A DNA stretch of 31,743 nucleotides from Funneliformis mosseae. Taxonomy: Eukaryota; Glomeromycota; Glomeromycetes; Glomerales; Glomeraceae. The position numbers and the translations under genes were made by a program. Under the pieces are notes generated by a model. It saw nothing but the letters and a program-made list of their open reading frames with translations, did not search any database and was not told where the DNA came from. This document shows, one piece after another, positions 31,667 to 31,743 of the stretch (position 1 is its first letter; the number at the start of each line of letters is the position of its first letter). Where the stretch lies: positions 1-31,743 of the forward strand of contig CAJVPP010000468.1 of assembly GCA_910592005.1 (NCBI GenBank), written 5' to 3'.

Positions 31667-31743
31667 TAGAGTTCTGGACGAGTCGAGTTAACTCACGAGT
31701 CAGATAAGCCGAGTCGAGTTCAAATCAAGTCGAGTTGGTGTTT
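31667..31743 (-). mobile_element. Partial hAT-like GAGTC-rich element, other terminus
   Basis: The terminus TAGAGTTCTGGACGAGTCG begins at 31667. The 77 bp match the inverted right end of the element at 21677-22753, including CAGATAAGC and GAGTTCAAATCAAG words, but keep CpG-containing GAGTCGAGT where that copy has AAGTTGAGT-like variants. The element runs off the right edge. Confidence 0.8.

Noticed and set aside
1..31743. The window as a closed circle: its right end plus its left end would form one whole GAGTC element in the right order.
   Set aside because: The flanks of that joined element would be TAAATATT (31659-31666) and AGTATGCT (102-109), which do not match as an 8-bp duplication. 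Two separate insertions at contig breaks explain it better.

Overview
The window is AT-rich fungal nuclear DNA. Short GT-AG introns, a spliced ribosomal protein L14 gene, very AT-rich repeat-filled intergenic DNA and several decayed transposon families suggest an arbuscular mycorrhizal fungus (Glomeromycotina, Rhizophagus-like). The lineage call is an inference; 'fungus' is firmer.

Layout. Positions 1-11,350 are repeats: the end of a GAGTC-rich TIR element (1-101), a 4-copy 154-165 bp tandem array, a decayed solo LTR carrying two 172-bp MITEs (1563-2517), a stop-riddled pseudogene (2842-3282), a hAT-like fold-back element with a core of tandem hairpins (3425-4514), and a LINE remnant with an RNase H domain (about 5250-6774 and 10,008-10,198) split by a decayed full-length hAT transposon (6775-9999). 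Positions 11,357-15,702 are the only clearly intact genes, both on the minus strand: a 9-exon, 774-aa adaptor with two SH3 domains, and a 4-exon RPL14. Positions 16,032-18,490 hold a short tandem array and a decaying multi-exon gene. The gene island is visibly richer in G+C than its flanks.

From about 19 kb to the end the DNA is again nested transposons: MITEs at 19,223, 25,050 and 28,864; a cleaner solo LTR (20,397-21,313); a decayed pogo/Tigger transposase on the minus strand (24,545-21,560) with a 1077-bp hAT-like element inserted in its 3' coding end; and an internally deleted Tc1/mariner element (27,632-28,381). The last 77 bp are the opposite end of the same GAGTC element family that starts the window, so both window edges lie inside copies of one repeat.

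I found no RNA gene, CRISPR or operon. The most interesting material is transposon archaeology: five MITEs of exactly equal length with two readable empty sites, hAT-like families that share termini but have different simple-motif arms, and two insertions whose removal restores a coding sequence across the junction. Decay runs mostly G/C to A/T.
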